DNA from: Terriglobia bacterium
GTDB taxonomy: Bacteria; Acidobacteriota; Terriglobia; Terriglobales; Acidobacteriaceae
DNA: 64,000 bases
Assembly (NCBI GenBank): GCA_032252755.1
Contig: JAVUPY010000088.1
Coordinates: forward strand, 1-64,000
Direction of reading: 5' to 3'
Shown here: positions 8,547 to 16,351 of the stretch, one piece after another
Layout: each line of letters begins with the position of its first letter
Numbering within the stretch: the stretch's first letter is position 1
Program-made: the position numbers and the translations under genes
The notes under the pieces: generated by a model
Databases searched by the model: none
What the model was told of the DNA's origin: nothing
What the model saw: the letters and a program-made list of their open reading frames with translations, nothing else

Positions 8547-8652
8547 GAGCACCTGCGTAGCATTTCATCTTCCAACAATTTTCGCTGGGTCTCTTGCGCT
8601 ACTTTGGTCTCCTGCGTAGCATCTAACTCACCATAGCCGACCTGCAAAGTTG

Positions 8653-8806
8653 GTGATGGGGTAATAAACGCTGCTGAACCTGTTTCTTGTGAAAGGGAGC
8701 TTGACTCGAAGATTGGTCTGGTGTGCCAGTGCCCAGTCGCATAGGCCTAAAGGACCACGGCGGGCGCCCACCTTGTTGAAAGGTTCACAAGCGACCTACC
8801 CCACAC
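8653..8806 (+). ncRNA. structured RNA candidate, 6S-like, between zapA and lgt
   Basis: No protein frame fits this stretch, but it folds as a long closed hairpin. GTG-A-TGGGGTA (8653-8663) pairs with TACCCCA-CAC (8797-8806), with one bulged A. Inside an asymmetric internal loop, CTTGTGAA (8686-8693) pairs with TTCACAAG (8784-8791). A further GC-rich hairpin region occupies the apex (about 8715-8775). A rod with closing stem, large bubble and apical stem, about 155-180 bases long and directly after zapA, is what 6S RNA (ssrS) looks like in other bacteria. 6S RNA mimics an open promoter and binds housekeeping RNA polymerase. The assignment rests on position and hand-drawn pairing only. Confidence 0.5.
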
Positions 8807-8884
8807 GGCCCCGCGGGTCGGCATTAATGCGCCCGGCAACTTCGGACCCACCTTTGGGTTAACCTAAAGGAACTTCCATCCAGA

Positions 8885-8890
8885 TAGAAT
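8885..8890 (+). promoter_or_regulatory. candidate -10 box of lgt, leaderless arrangement
   Basis: TAGAAT ends 6 bases before the lgt GTG, so transcription would start at about the first codon. No ribosome binding site is seen. The -35 region is weak. A near-perfect 20-base palindrome (CCTTTGGGTT/AACCTAAAGG, 8851-8870) stands just upstream and could be an operator or hairpin. Confidence 0.4.
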
Positions 8891-8896
8891 AGTACC

Positions 8897-9700
8897 GTGC
8901 ATCCCAACCTGATTAGCCTCGGACACTTCCACATAGCCACTTACGGCTTTCTCGTCGCCCTGGGCATGTTGCTCGGGCTGACAATCGTGCTGCACCTCTC
9001 GAAAAAGCAACACCTTGATCCTGACGAAATGTGGAATCTCTGCGGGCTCGTGATCCTTGCCGGGATCATCGGCTCTAAGGCCCTCTACATCATCACCGAC
9101 TGGGGTTATTACTCGGCTCATCCCGGCGAAATTTTCAGCCTTGGCACGCTTCAGGCCGGCGGAGTGTTCTCCGGTGGTCTGGTGCTCGCTCTTGGCACGG
9201 CAATCTGGTATCTCCGCAAGCACCAGATTTCGTTCCTGAAGGCCGCTGACGTAATTGCTCCCGGACTAGCATTGGGCCACGCTGTTGGACGTCTTGGCTG
9301 TTTCTCGGCCGGTTGCTGCTACGGCAAGCCGACGAATGAGCCTTGGGGCGTCGTCTTCACCAATCCCCTGGCGAACGCAATTGTGGGGACGCCGCTGGGG
9401 GTCCGTCTGCATCCGACGCAGCTTTATGAAGCCTTCGCCGAGTTGGTTAATTTCTTCGTTCTGTACTGGGTTGTTACGAAGAAGAAGAAGTTCGAGGGTC
9501 AGGCGATCGGGCTTTACATGGTCATGTATGGGATCGAACGTTACGTGATCGAATTCTTCCGTGGCGATCCCGGCCGCGGAAACATTTGGGGCGTTATGAG
9601 CGGCACACAGTTGATCTCCATCTTCCTCGTAATCGCCGGCGCTATCATCTGGATGGTCCGGATACCAATGCGCGCGCCAGTGAAGGCCGCGGCACACTGA
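8897..9700 (+). CDS. lgt: prolipoprotein diacylglyceryl transferase
   Basis: An inner-membrane enzyme that transfers a diacylglyceryl group from phosphatidylglycerol to the lipobox Cys of prelipoproteins. It has 267 residues with about seven membrane segments. The family signature appears as GHAVGRLGCFSAGCCYGKP near residues 128-146, with the early essential His in the HFHIATYGF region and the RLHPTQLYEA segment. It starts with GTG. Several lipoprotein genes in this window (40693-41415, 44644-45216, probably 53989-54567) supply its substrates. Confidence 0.95.
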   Translation: MHPNLISLGHFHIATYGFLVALGMLLGLTIVLHLSKKQHLDPDEMWNLCGLVILAGIIGSKALYIITDWGYYSAHPGEIFSLGTLQAGGVFSGGLVLALGTAIWYLRKHQISFLKAADVIAPGLALGHAVGRLGCFSAGCCYGKPTNEPWGVVFTNPLANAIVGTPLGVRLHPTQLYEAFAELVNFFVLYWVVTKKKKFEGQAIGLYMVMYGIERYVIEFFRGDPGRGNIWGVMSGTQLISIFLVIAGAIIWMVRIPMRAPVKAAAH

Positions 9701-9727
9701 GAATCATCTCGGTTCCGGCAAAAATAA

Positions 9728-9755
9728 TGGCGAACCGCCCAGGCGGTTCGCCATC
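9728..9755. terminator. bidirectional terminator between lgt and the glycine-zipper gene
   Basis: ATGGCGAACCGCC-CA-GGCGGTTCGCCAT is a perfect 13-base stem between two convergent genes. The better T-rich tail (ATTATTTTTG) is on the minus-strand side, so it serves the minus-strand gene at least as well as lgt. Confidence 0.8.
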
Positions 9756-9777
9756 TTAACTTCTTGCCTTAATCCAC

Positions 9778-10749
9778 TCAGTCCCCATCATCGCGTCGCT
9801 GCCACACGAACGAATCGACCTCGCGGTGGCTCGCGTCGAACAGTATCACACGCGCATCCAGGATCACTCGCTCCCATCCCCTTGGAATGGGCGAGAGTTC
9901 GGCTGTGCAGGCGTACGGGATGGGTGCGTACCCGGCTTCTGCCATCTTTCTTGCGTGTCCCGGCGGAACCTTTCCCTTCTTTGCCAATCCCGGGGGCAAG
10001 CGGTAATTCGAGACCAGGCAACGGCTCAGATAAGCTCGGTCGTGATCCGTGAATCGAACGTTGCGATAGCCGCGGTCATCGCTACGATAACGGTCATCGT
10101 CATCGCGATAGCGATCCTCCTCACGGCGGTCGCGATCGCGGTAGTCGTCGTCACGGCGCTCGGCCATTTCATCGCGATAGGACGACCTCTCCTCTACGCG
10201 GTTGTCGCGTGCCTGTCTTGCGGTGTTCAGCCGCACGTTCCAGGCGATCACGGCTTCAGGCTCAATCACAGCTTCGTGGCGTCCGGTGGCAGCGGCACCC
10301 ACCGTGCCTGCTCCAGCACCAACCAAGGCGCCAATCGCAGCGCCCTTTCCACCCCCGGCAATGCCGCCGAGAATGGCGCCCGCACCTGCGCCGCCACCAA
10401 TCAGTACGGCATTCTTCTTCGTGTGCGAGCGGCCCTCGAGCACGATTGGGTCAGCAGAAACACCAACTCTGCGACCGTGGCACGAAATCCAGGTTGGCTG
10501 CAGTACCAATTTCCCTGAGCTGCTCAATCGTCCCGAGCGCTTGGACTCGCTCACGACGCCACCCACTGGACTGCCTTTCGCGCAGTTCTGTCCACCAATG
10601 CGCACCGAATTCATTAGGACGCCATCGAACGCGGCTCCAGATGGAGTGCTCTCGCTCGAAAGCCGCGAGTTGATCCGGACTTGGATCTGCTGTGCGGAGA
10701 GTAACCCTGCGAACAGCAGCATAGGAAGTAAACGAACGGCAGATTTCAT
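9778..10749 (-). CDS. secreted glycine-zipper protein with an Arg/Asp-rich region
   Basis: With the start at 10749 (AGG about 9 bases upstream) the protein has 323 residues and begins MKSAVRLLPMLLFAGLLSAQQ, a typical Sec signal peptide. A beta-rich segment (about 20-105) precedes a glycine zipper near residues 108-142 (GGGAGAGAILGG, then GGGKGAAIGALVGAGAG), a likely membrane-inserting helix. Then comes a low-complexity stretch rich in RDDDYRDRDRREE repeats, and a C-terminal domain ending VDSFVWQRRDDGD. The zipper and its flank resemble the lipoprotein at 40693-41415. Function unknown; envelope location is inferred. The frame stays open upstream to 10920, but that extension lacks a signal peptide. 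Confidence 0.75.
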   Translation of the reverse strand: MKSAVRLLPMLLFAGLLSAQQIQVRINSRLSSESTPSGAAFDGVLMNSVRIGGQNCAKGSPVGGVVSESKRSGRLSSSGKLVLQPTWISCHGRRVGVSADPIVLEGRSHTKKNAVLIGGGAGAGAILGGIAGGGKGAAIGALVGAGAGTVGAAATGRHEAVIEPEAVIAWNVRLNTARQARDNRVEERSSYRDEMAERRDDDYRDRDRREEDRYRDDDDRYRSDDRGYRNVRFTDHDRAYLSRCLVSNYRLPPGLAKKGKVPPGHARKMAEAGYAPIPYACTAELSPIPRGWERVILDARVILFDASHREVDSFVWQRRDDGD

Positions 10750-11185
10750 CGTGGCTAACCTCATACTTTCATGGACCATGATGGTATCGCCCGCGGGTCG
10801 AGACGGCAGCTTACGACCGGGCAGCGACAAACGTAACGATCCCGGCTGCAGCACAGGAGAATGCGACTGGTGCTCAGGCGCGTGCTCAAGGAAGCCGGAA
10901 GCCCCCGATTGCTCCCCCATTCTGCAAAACGCGCAAAATTATTTTACGGTGAGATTACCCCCCTGTGCGATGGGCTTTCGTACGCTCACTTCCGTTGTAC
11001 GAGCACGAACTTTCTACTGTCGGTTTTTTGCCAATGCGCGTACCCGCATAAACACTGGGGCAAACACAGTCAGACCCGAAATTAATAATATCGATATATG
11101 TCTAAGTTAAGTTTGCGCCCTCGTTCTCTTCTTCGGGAGAGTCTACGTGGTGCTCGTGAGCGCGGCAGGAAAACGATTTTTTCGC
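10750..11185. other. intergenic stretch between the glycine-zipper gene and the lysine-rich micro-ORF
   Basis: About 440 bases with no convincing gene. Frames here lack ribosome binding sites and are shadows of the neighbouring gene. Base composition becomes AT-richer from about 10930 on. Confidence 0.4.
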
Positions 11186-11214
11186 TTGACTTGAAAATTC
11201 AATCACCGTATACA
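11186..11214 (+). promoter_or_regulatory. sigma-70 type promoter of the lysine-rich micro-ORF
   Basis: TTGACT, 17 bases, TATACA: near-consensus -35 and -10 boxes with ideal spacing. Transcription would begin near 11221, leaving a leader of about 58 bases that contains a hairpin. Confidence 0.75.
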
Positions 11215-11248
11215 ACTTACAAAATCGTAACTTTTATAGTTGCGATGA

Positions 11249-11264
11249 TTGAGTCATAACTCAA
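11249..11264 (+). promoter_or_regulatory. leader hairpin overlapping the ribosome binding site
   Basis: TTGAGT-CATA-ACTCAA forms a 6-base stem whose 3' arm runs into the ribosome binding site AAAGGGAGA at 11264-11272. It could modulate translation of the micro-ORF. Confidence 0.4.
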
Positions 11265-11278
11265 AAGGGAGAATAGTA

Positions 11279-11341
11279 ATGGCAACCAAAAAGGCAGCTA
11301 AGAAGAAACCGGCCAAGAAGGCCGCGAAGAAAAAGAAGTAA
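11279..11341 (+). CDS. 20-residue lysine/alanine-rich peptide
   Basis: An ATG at 11279 with AAAGGGAGA 7-8 bases upstream opens a 20-codon frame ending in TAA. The product has 11 Lys, 6 Ala and one Pro, in blocks of KK/KKK alternating with AA or PA, like the tails of histone H1-like and AlgP-type DNA-binding proteins. A near-consensus promoter, a leader hairpin and two downstream terminator-type stem-loops bracket it, so it is a complete small transcription unit. No hydrophobic segment is present. Nucleic-acid binding is inferred from charge alone. Confidence 0.6.
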   Translation: MATKKAAKKKPAKKAAKKKK

Positions 11342-11357
11342 CTGCAAGTACCGCACG

Positions 11358-11413
11358 GGGGACGCGGCTAGCGTCCCCTAAACTTTTACGGGGGACGCGC
11401 GAGCGTCCCTTTT
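11358..11413. terminator. tandem stem-loops after the micro-ORF
   Basis: GGGGACGC-GGCTA-GCGTCCCC (11358-11378) is followed by GGGACGC-GCGA-GCGTCCC (11392-11409) and TTTT. The two stems have nearly the same sequence. They end the micro-ORF transcript and stand convergent to rsmE. Confidence 0.7.
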
Positions 11414-11444
11414 CATTTGTCACGCCGGGGTTGCGCTGCACGTT

Positions 11445-12152
11445 TTAGTTGCCGGTATTTTGTATGATGGCGAGAGCGGCGATGGCCGCTGTCTCCGCAC
11501 GAAGGATGGTTGGCCCCAGAGATGCATTTTGCCAAGCCGCCTCGGCGAATAATTTCAGTTCATCCGTGGCCCAACCGCCTTCAGGGCCAACCGCCAGGGC
11601 GATGTCATCGCCTCCGTCACAGATATCGCGCAGTTGAACCTCCGTTTCGTTCTCCGCGAGGACGATTTTCTTCGCGGCCTGCTCTCTCGCGACGTATTCG
11701 CGCAGCTTCACGGGGATGAGAATCTCCGGCACGGCAAGCCGCCGTGATTGTTCCGAAGCTTCTTGCGCGATGCGGCGCCAGCGTTCTGTCCGCTTCTCCG
11801 CCGCTTTCGCGAGATGCGCATCGGTCCGGCGCGTTATTACTGGGGCAATACGCAACACGCCCAGTTCTGTACACTTCTCGACCGCCCATTCGAACCGCTC
11901 GAACCTGAATACAGCCAGCGCAATCGTTATCGGCCGCTGCGAATGGGTTTCCACGGCCTCTCCTAATTCGAAGATAACCCGGTCATCCTCGACGCTCACG
12001 ATGGTTCCTCGGCGCACCGCTTCGCCCAAGGCGATGTCGAACTCCTGTCCGATCCGCGCTCGCAAAACGCGGGAGAGATGCGCAGCGTGCGCCCCGGTCA
12101 GTGCGGCGCGATTGGACTCAACTTCGTCGGCAATGAAACGGCGACGGGTCAT
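11445..12152 (-). CDS. rsmE: 16S rRNA m3U1498 methyltransferase RsmE
   Basis: A SPOUT-class enzyme that methylates N3 of U1498 in 16S rRNA. The start at 12152 gives MTRRRFIADEV, the usual beginning, and 235 residues. The N-terminal PUA-like domain spans about 1-70. The C-terminal knotted SPOUT domain contains ALAVGPEGGWATDEL (SAM-binding loop) and LGPTILRAETAAIAAL at the end. It is the last gene of the hrcA-grpE-dnaJ-rsmE set, 105 bases after dnaJ. Confidence 0.92.
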   Translation of the reverse strand: MTRRRFIADEVESNRAALTGAHAAHLSRVLRARIGQEFDIALGEAVRRGTIVSVEDDRVIFELGEAVETHSQRPITIALAVFRFERFEWAVEKCTELGVLRIAPVITRRTDAHLAKAAEKRTERWRRIAQEASEQSRRLAVPEILIPVKLREYVAREQAAKKIVLAENETEVQLRDICDGGDDIALAVGPEGGWATDELKLFAEAAWQNASLGPTILRAETAAIAALAIIQNTGN

Positions 12153-12158
12153 TTGATG

Positions 12159-12181
12159 AAGTACAAGGTACAAGGTGGAAG
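12159..12181. repeat. short-word repeat (GTACAAG type)
   Basis: GTACAAGGTACAAGGT is an imperfect tandem of an 8-base word in the dnaJ-rsmE gap. Confidence 0.45.
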
Positions 12182-12257
12182 ATATCAGCAGCAAGTCTCA
12201 TCCATATCGCAAAACAAAAGGCCGCAAATGCGGCCTCTTGCGCCCTGAACCGTGCAC

Positions 12258-13382
12258 CTACTGGAAGATTTCCTTCACCCTGCTCATCAAACTTCGCCGT
12301 TCGGGCTTGTTGTCGATCTTGCCGATACCGTCGAGTTCCTCGAGCAGTTCACGCTGCCGCTTGGAAAGCTTGGTTGGAGTTTGCACCTTGATTTCGACGA
12401 ACAGATCCCCGCGGCCACGACCATTTAATACCGGTACGCCCTTCTGCCGCAGGCGGAAGCTTGTGCCGGTCTGTGTTCCTTCAGGAACCTTCAGGAGCGT
12501 TTCGCCCTCAAGCGTCGGGATATGGATCTCCGAGCCAAGCGCTGCCTGCGAGTACGAAATGGGAACGACACAGTAGAGATCTTTGCCTTCCCGCTCGAAG
12601 AATGGGTGCTCTTTCACGTGGAGAACCACGTACACGTCGCCGGCAGGGCCGCCATGCACTCCGGCGTCACCATGCCCGTTGTAGAGAATGCGTGTGCCTT
12701 CTTCCACGCCCGCGGGAACCTTCACGTCGAGCGGTGTCTCCGTCGCGACCGTCTGCTCGCCGCGGCACTTCGGGCACGGGTGTTCGATTACCACTCCGGC
12801 GCCGTGGCACACGGGACAGCCGCGCGCGATGCTGAAGAAACCCTGTTGATAGCGGACCTGGCCGCGCCCATTGCACTGCTTGCAGGTAACTGGCGATTTC
12901 CCGGGTGCCGCGCCAGTACCCCGACACTGCGGACACATTTCGCGGTGACGAACCACGACCTTCTTCGTAACGCCGAACACGGCTTCTTCAAACGTGAGAG
13001 TCAGGTCCTCGCGCAGATCGTTACCACGCTGCGCGCGCGAGCGGCGGCGACCGGTGCCAAAGACGTCGCCGAAGCCGAACAGGTCCCCGAAGATATCGGA
13101 GAAATCCTGGAAGTTCGAAGGATCGAATCCGCCAAATCCGCCCGGACCGCCAACGCCTGCATGTCCGAACTGGTCGTAGCGCGAACGCTTCTCGCTGTCG
13201 CTGAGGACGGCGTAGGCCTCGCTGCATTCTTTGAACCGCTCCTCGGCATCTGGATTGTCGGGATTGCGATCCGGATGATACTGCATCGCTAGCTTGCGGT
13301 AGGCGCTCTTGATCTCGACCTCAGTCGCGGTGCGACTTACGCCAAGAACCTCGTAATAATCTCGTTTCGTGTTCGTCGCCAG
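12258..13382 (-). CDS. dnaJ: chaperone DnaJ, probable CTG start
   Basis: Hsp40 co-chaperone of DnaK. The complete J domain is encoded (KRDYYEVLGV at the beginning, then YHPDRNPD with the HPD motif), followed by a Gly/Phe region (GGPGGFGGFDPSNF), four zinc-binding repeats (CPQCRGTG, CKQCNGRG, CPVCHGAG, CPKCRGEQ) and the substrate-binding C-terminus. The first ATG (13286) would cut the J domain in two. Upstream in frame there is no ATG, GTG or TTG before a TGA. A CTG at 13382 lies 8 bases after AGGAG and gives an N-terminus LATNTKRDYYE of normal length (374 residues). A CTG start is therefore inferred. Confidence 0.88.
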   Translation of the reverse strand: MATNTKRDYYEVLGVSRTATEVEIKSAYRKLAMQYHPDRNPDNPDAEERFKECSEAYAVLSDSEKRSRYDQFGHAGVGGPGGFGGFDPSNFQDFSDIFGDLFGFGDVFGTGRRRSRAQRGNDLREDLTLTFEEAVFGVTKKVVVRHREMCPQCRGTGAAPGKSPVTCKQCNGRGQVRYQQGFFSIARGCPVCHGAGVVIEHPCPKCRGEQTVATETPLDVKVPAGVEEGTRILYNGHGDAGVHGGPAGDVYVVLHVKEHPFFEREGKDLYCVVPISYSQAALGSEIHIPTLEGETLLKVPEGTQTGTSFRLRQKGVPVLNGRGRGDLFVEIKVQTPTKLSKRQRELLEELDGIGKIDNKPERRSLMSRVKEIFQ

Positions 13383-13398
13383 GGGGACTTCTCCTAAA

Positions 13399-13473
13399 GC
13401 TGCTCAGCTTCTCAGCAAAGAAAGTCATTCACAAGCGAAGTTGCTTTGCTGAGGAGCCAACTGGCTGAGCAGC
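13399..13473. repeat. long inverted word repeat between grpE and dnaJ
   Basis: GCTGCTCAGC (13399-13408) and CTCAGCAAAG (13411-13420) are matched by CTTTGCTGAG (13444-13453) and GCTGAGCAGC (13464-13473). Twenty base pairs in two blocks can form. It sits just before the dnaJ ribosome binding site and may attenuate or process the heat-shock mRNA. Confidence 0.65.
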
Positions 13474-13480
13474 TGAGTCG

Positions 13481-14050
13481 CTATTTGTTCTGCGCCACTC
13501 GCACCATTGCGGGCCGCAGCAGCCGATCTTTAATCTTGTAGCCACGCTGCAATTCGTCGATCACGTGGTTGTCCTCAACCTCATGCGTCTCGACCATCTG
13601 GATGGCCTGGTGGAGATTGGGATCGAATGGCTGGCCCGCAGCCGCGATCGGCTCGACGCCCAGGCGCGACAGCACGTCGTGGAACTGACGGTCGATCAGT
13701 TCTATGCCTGACCGGAAGTCTTCTGCAGACGCGTTCTCCGTCTTCAGGGCGCGATCGAGGCTATCGAGAATAGGCAGGACCTGTTTCAGCGCGTCAGCGA
13801 GCGCGTAATCGCGAAATTCCTGCTGTTCACGCGTGCTCCGCTTGCGGTAGTTGTCGAACTCAGCCTGCAGACGCGCCAGACGGTCCAGATACGATGCCTT
13901 TTCTGTTTTCAGGTGCTCAATCTCCGCTACCGCGGAAGAAGCCTGAGCGTTCTGTGTCGTGCCTTCCGCTTGCTCTTCCTCTGCCTGTGGCAACTCGTGT
14001 TCGAGGTCGAGGCGGCTGGCGTCGCCATTTCCTTTGTTGTTTTTCACCAT
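13481..14050 (-). CDS. grpE: nucleotide exchange factor GrpE
   Basis: ADP/ATP exchange factor for DnaK. It has 189 residues: an acidic disordered N-terminus, a long dimerising helix (about 45-95, with ASYLDRLARLQAEFDNYRKR), and the C-terminal beta-wing with GVEPIAAAGQPFDPNLHQAI and the final GYKIKDRLLRPAMVRVA signature. It lies 9 bases after hrcA in the same operon, upstream of dnaJ. No dnaK is visible nearby. Confidence 0.95.
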   Translation of the reverse strand: MVKNNKGNGDASRLDLEHELPQAEEEQAEGTTQNAQASSAVAEIEHLKTEKASYLDRLARLQAEFDNYRKRSTREQQEFRDYALADALKQVLPILDSLDRALKTENASAEDFRSGIELIDRQFHDVLSRLGVEPIAAAGQPFDPNLHQAIQMVETHEVEDNHVIDELQRGYKIKDRLLRPAMVRVAQNK

Positions 14051-14059
14051 GGAAACTTC

Positions 14060-15103
14060 CTACTCCGAATCATTCAAAAGGCGGTCGAACAGCCGGGCGA
14101 TGTAGGACACAGCGGTGATAGTGTGCTGATAGTCCATGCGGGTTGGCCCAATCACAGCAAGCCGGCCCAGAACTTCGTCCCCGGAGCGCGCCGGAGCGCC
14201 AATCAGAACGAAGTTGCTCAGGTCCGGCATGGCCTCCTCGAGACCGATGACCACGCGTACCGCTTCCTGGCGGGTATCGAGATAAGCGGAAAGCAGTTCA
14301 ATAATCCGCTGCTTCTCTTCAAGGGTCTTCAAAAGCTGCCGCAGGCGCTCCGAATCCTGGTCATCGATGACCAGGTTCGCAGTGCCTTCCACAAAGACGT
14401 CCGGCGCCGCGGCGTCCTCAAGCGCGCCCTGCTTATACAGATGCTCGAGCGAAGCCATCAGCTTGTCATATTCGCTGCGTTCCTGCTCGATACGCCGGGC
14501 CAGTTCGCGCTGGATCGACTCCATCGTCCAGCCGCGGAAATTGTCGTTCAGGTATCGTGCGGCCAAGTCGAGTTCGGGTTGAGAAATATCTCGCACCACT
14601 CGCACCACGCGATCACGTACCAAGCCGCTGCGCGTGACGACCACCGCGAGAATCTTGTAATCGCCCAGTCGCTGGAAATGCACATGTTCCAGCGCGTTCC
14701 TAGGCCCATTCGCAGCTACCGCTACTCCCACGCCGTGCGACACCAGCGAGAGAACATGCGAAGTGCGCTCGAGAAAGTCCTGCACGTCGGCAGTTCCATG
14801 GAACACCTGTTGAATGCTCTGTTCCTGCTCGGGACTGAGCTTGGTCTCGCCTGTCATCTTCTCAACGTAGTAGCGGTAACCCTCAATACTGGGGATCCGT
14901 CCCGCAGAAGTATGCGGCTGCTCCAACAACCCGGCCTCGGCCAGATCGGCCATCACGTTGCGGATGGTGGCTGCGCTCAAACCTTCACGGTTCGCGCGCG
15001 AAAGCGTACGAGACCCCACCGGCTCGCCTGTCGAAATATAGGTCTCGACAATGGCGGTCAAAATCTCCTGTTCGCGACGTCCAATGAGGGAGCGATTGGC
15101 CAT
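14060..15103 (-). CDS. hrcA: heat-inducible transcription repressor HrcA
   Basis: Repressor that binds CIRCE operators and is kept active by GroEL. It has 347 residues. An N-terminal winged helix (about 5-75) contains EPVGSRTLSRANREGLSAATIRNVMADLAEAGLLEQPHTSAGRIPS, in parts identical in style to known HrcA, and a GAF-like and inserted dimerisation region follow. A CIRCE element and promoter stand at 15206-15263, so the operon is self-regulated. It is the first gene of hrcA-grpE-dnaJ-rsmE. Confidence 0.95.
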   Translation of the reverse strand: MANRSLIGRREQEILTAIVETYISTGEPVGSRTLSRANREGLSAATIRNVMADLAEAGLLEQPHTSAGRIPSIEGYRYYVEKMTGETKLSPEQEQSIQQVFHGTADVQDFLERTSHVLSLVSHGVGVAVAANGPRNALEHVHFQRLGDYKILAVVVTRSGLVRDRVVRVVRDISQPELDLAARYLNDNFRGWTMESIQRELARRIEQERSEYDKLMASLEHLYKQGALEDAAAPDVFVEGTANLVIDDQDSERLRQLLKTLEEKQRIIELLSAYLDTRQEAVRVVIGLEEAMPDLSNFVLIGAPARSGDEVLGRLAVIGPTRMDYQHTITAVSYIARLFDRLLNDSE

Positions 15104-15205
15104 ACTGCCTCGCTAAGTCCGGCACCCGAGAATCGAGCCCGGTCTCCACATCTCCTTTAGATGCAGAAACTTAGACCAAGGACTCCTAAGTAGTTGCCCG
15201 GCTAG

Positions 15206-15234
15206 ATTTTAGGAAGCCGGATTCTCACTGTCAA
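15206..15234 (-). promoter_or_regulatory. promoter of the hrcA operon
   Basis: On the minus strand TTGACA (15234-15229), a 17-base spacer and TAAAAT (15211-15206) make a near-consensus sigma-70 promoter, about 95 bases before the hrcA ATG. Confidence 0.8.
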
Positions 15235-15236
15235 TA

Positions 15237-15263
15237 TTAGCACTCTCGGCACGAGACTGCTAA
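15237..15263. promoter_or_regulatory. CIRCE operator
   Basis: TTAGCACTC, nine bases, GACTGCTAA: the HrcA-binding inverted repeat with one mismatch to the consensus right half (GAGTGCTAA). It lies two bases upstream of the -35 box of the hrcA promoter rather than over the transcription start. Confidence 0.88.
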
Positions 15264-15290
15264 GTGAGCGGGAAGAGGGAGCGTCGATAG

Positions 15291-15401
15291 CTGAAAGTCG
15301 AAAGCTCAAAGTCGAAAGTCTGAAACAGGTTCCGATTCATGATTTTCAGTTTCGACTTTCGACTTTTGACTGATTTTCGGTTTTCGACATTCGACTTTCA
15401 G
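15291..15401. repeat. inverted short-word repeat (GAAAGTC type) at the mrp end
   Basis: The left part has CTGAAAGTCGAAAG and AAAGTCGAAAGTCTG words. The right part holds several copies of the complement (CGACTTTCGACTTTTGAC, CGACATTCGACTTTCAG). The arms could form a hairpin of 30 or more bases. The right end overlaps the mrp stop codon, so the sequence is transcribed at the 3' end of mrp. Confidence 0.65.
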
Positions 15402-16246
15402 TCGATGGTTATTACGCTCTCGCCTTCGCTCGCGGTCAGTTCCTTCACTCGCTCCTCAACCTTGTGCGCAAACGCGAACATCGACTTCGCATGTTCCGAA
15501 CTCTCACCTTCCAGTGTGACCGGATGACCACTGTCGCCCCCCTCGCGAATGCGCGGGTCGAGTTCGATCCGGCCGAGGAAGGGCACTCCGAACTGGCTCG
15601 CCATCTTCTCCCCACCGCCCTTGCTGAAAATATCGATCTCCTGGTGGCAATGTGGACAGACGAAATGGCTCATGTTTTCGACAATGCCAACGAGTTCGAC
15701 CTTCACCTGCCGGAACATCTCGATTGCCTTGCGTGCATCCTGCAGCGCGACATCGGAAGGCGTGGTGACGACAACAGCGCCAGTCAAGGGAACCGTCTGA
15801 GTCAACGAGATCGCGACATCGCCGGTACCCGGCGGCAGATCGATAACGAGGTAGTCGAGTTCGCCCCATTCGACCTGTCCAAGGAACTGTCCCATGATCG
15901 AGTGCAGCATCGGGCCGCGCCAGATCAGCGGCTTGTCCCCGGGGTTCAGGAACCCGACCGACAATACACGCAGTCCAAAACGCTCCACTGGGAGAATGCG
16001 ATTTTCGCCGACCACGTGCGGAGCTTCGTTGGTCCCGAGCATCAGCGGAACGTTAGGTCCGTAAACATCGGCATCAAGGAGTCCGACCTTGTGGCCCAAT
16101 CGCGCGAGCGAAAGAGCAAGATTGACGGCGATCGTGGTTTTTCCCACACCGCCTTTGCCGGAACCGACGGCGACAATGGCTTTTACGCCCGGAATAGGCT
16201 GAGGTCCCTGCTGCTGCCCTGGATGCGGATGCTGATGATGAGCCAC
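15398..16246 (-). CDS. mrp: Mrp/ApbC-type iron-sulfur cluster carrier ATPase
   Basis: A P-loop ATPase of the Mrp/NBP35 family that carries and inserts Fe-S clusters. It has 282 residues. A His/Gln-rich N-terminal tail (HHQHPHPGQQQGPQP) is followed by the deviant Walker A motif VGSGKGGVGKTT near residue 27, then DADVYGPNVP, LDYLVIDLPPGTGD, and the cluster-binding CPHC in SHFVCPHCHQEID. The usual N-terminal DUF59 domain is missing, so this is the short form. It may receive clusters for MtaB, Lgt-independent Fe-S proteins and others; partners are not shown. Confidence 0.9.
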   Translation of the reverse strand: MAHHQHPHPGQQQGPQPIPGVKAIVAVGSGKGGVGKTTIAVNLALSLARLGHKVGLLDADVYGPNVPLMLGTNEAPHVVGENRILPVERFGLRVLSVGFLNPGDKPLIWRGPMLHSIMGQFLGQVEWGELDYLVIDLPPGTGDVAISLTQTVPLTGAVVVTTPSDVALQDARKAIEMFRQVKVELVGIVENMSHFVCPHCHQEIDIFSKGGGEKMASQFGVPFLGRIELDPRIREGGDSGHPVTLEGESSEHAKSMFAFAHKVEERVKELTASEGESVITID

Positions 16247-16316
16247 GAGAGTTCCTTATTGGTTCAGAAGGTCTGGTGCAATCTTTGATTATATAAAAAA
16301 AGCACCCGGCATCCCG

Positions 16317-16350
16317 ACTGAATGCTGAGTGCTGATTGCTGAATGCTGCT
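16317..16350. repeat. short-word repeat (TGCTGA type)
   Basis: Four imperfect copies of TGAATGCTGAG/TGCTGATTGCTG stand between cydB and mrp, directly after the cydB stop on the minus strand. Confidence 0.5.
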
Positions 16351-16351
16351 T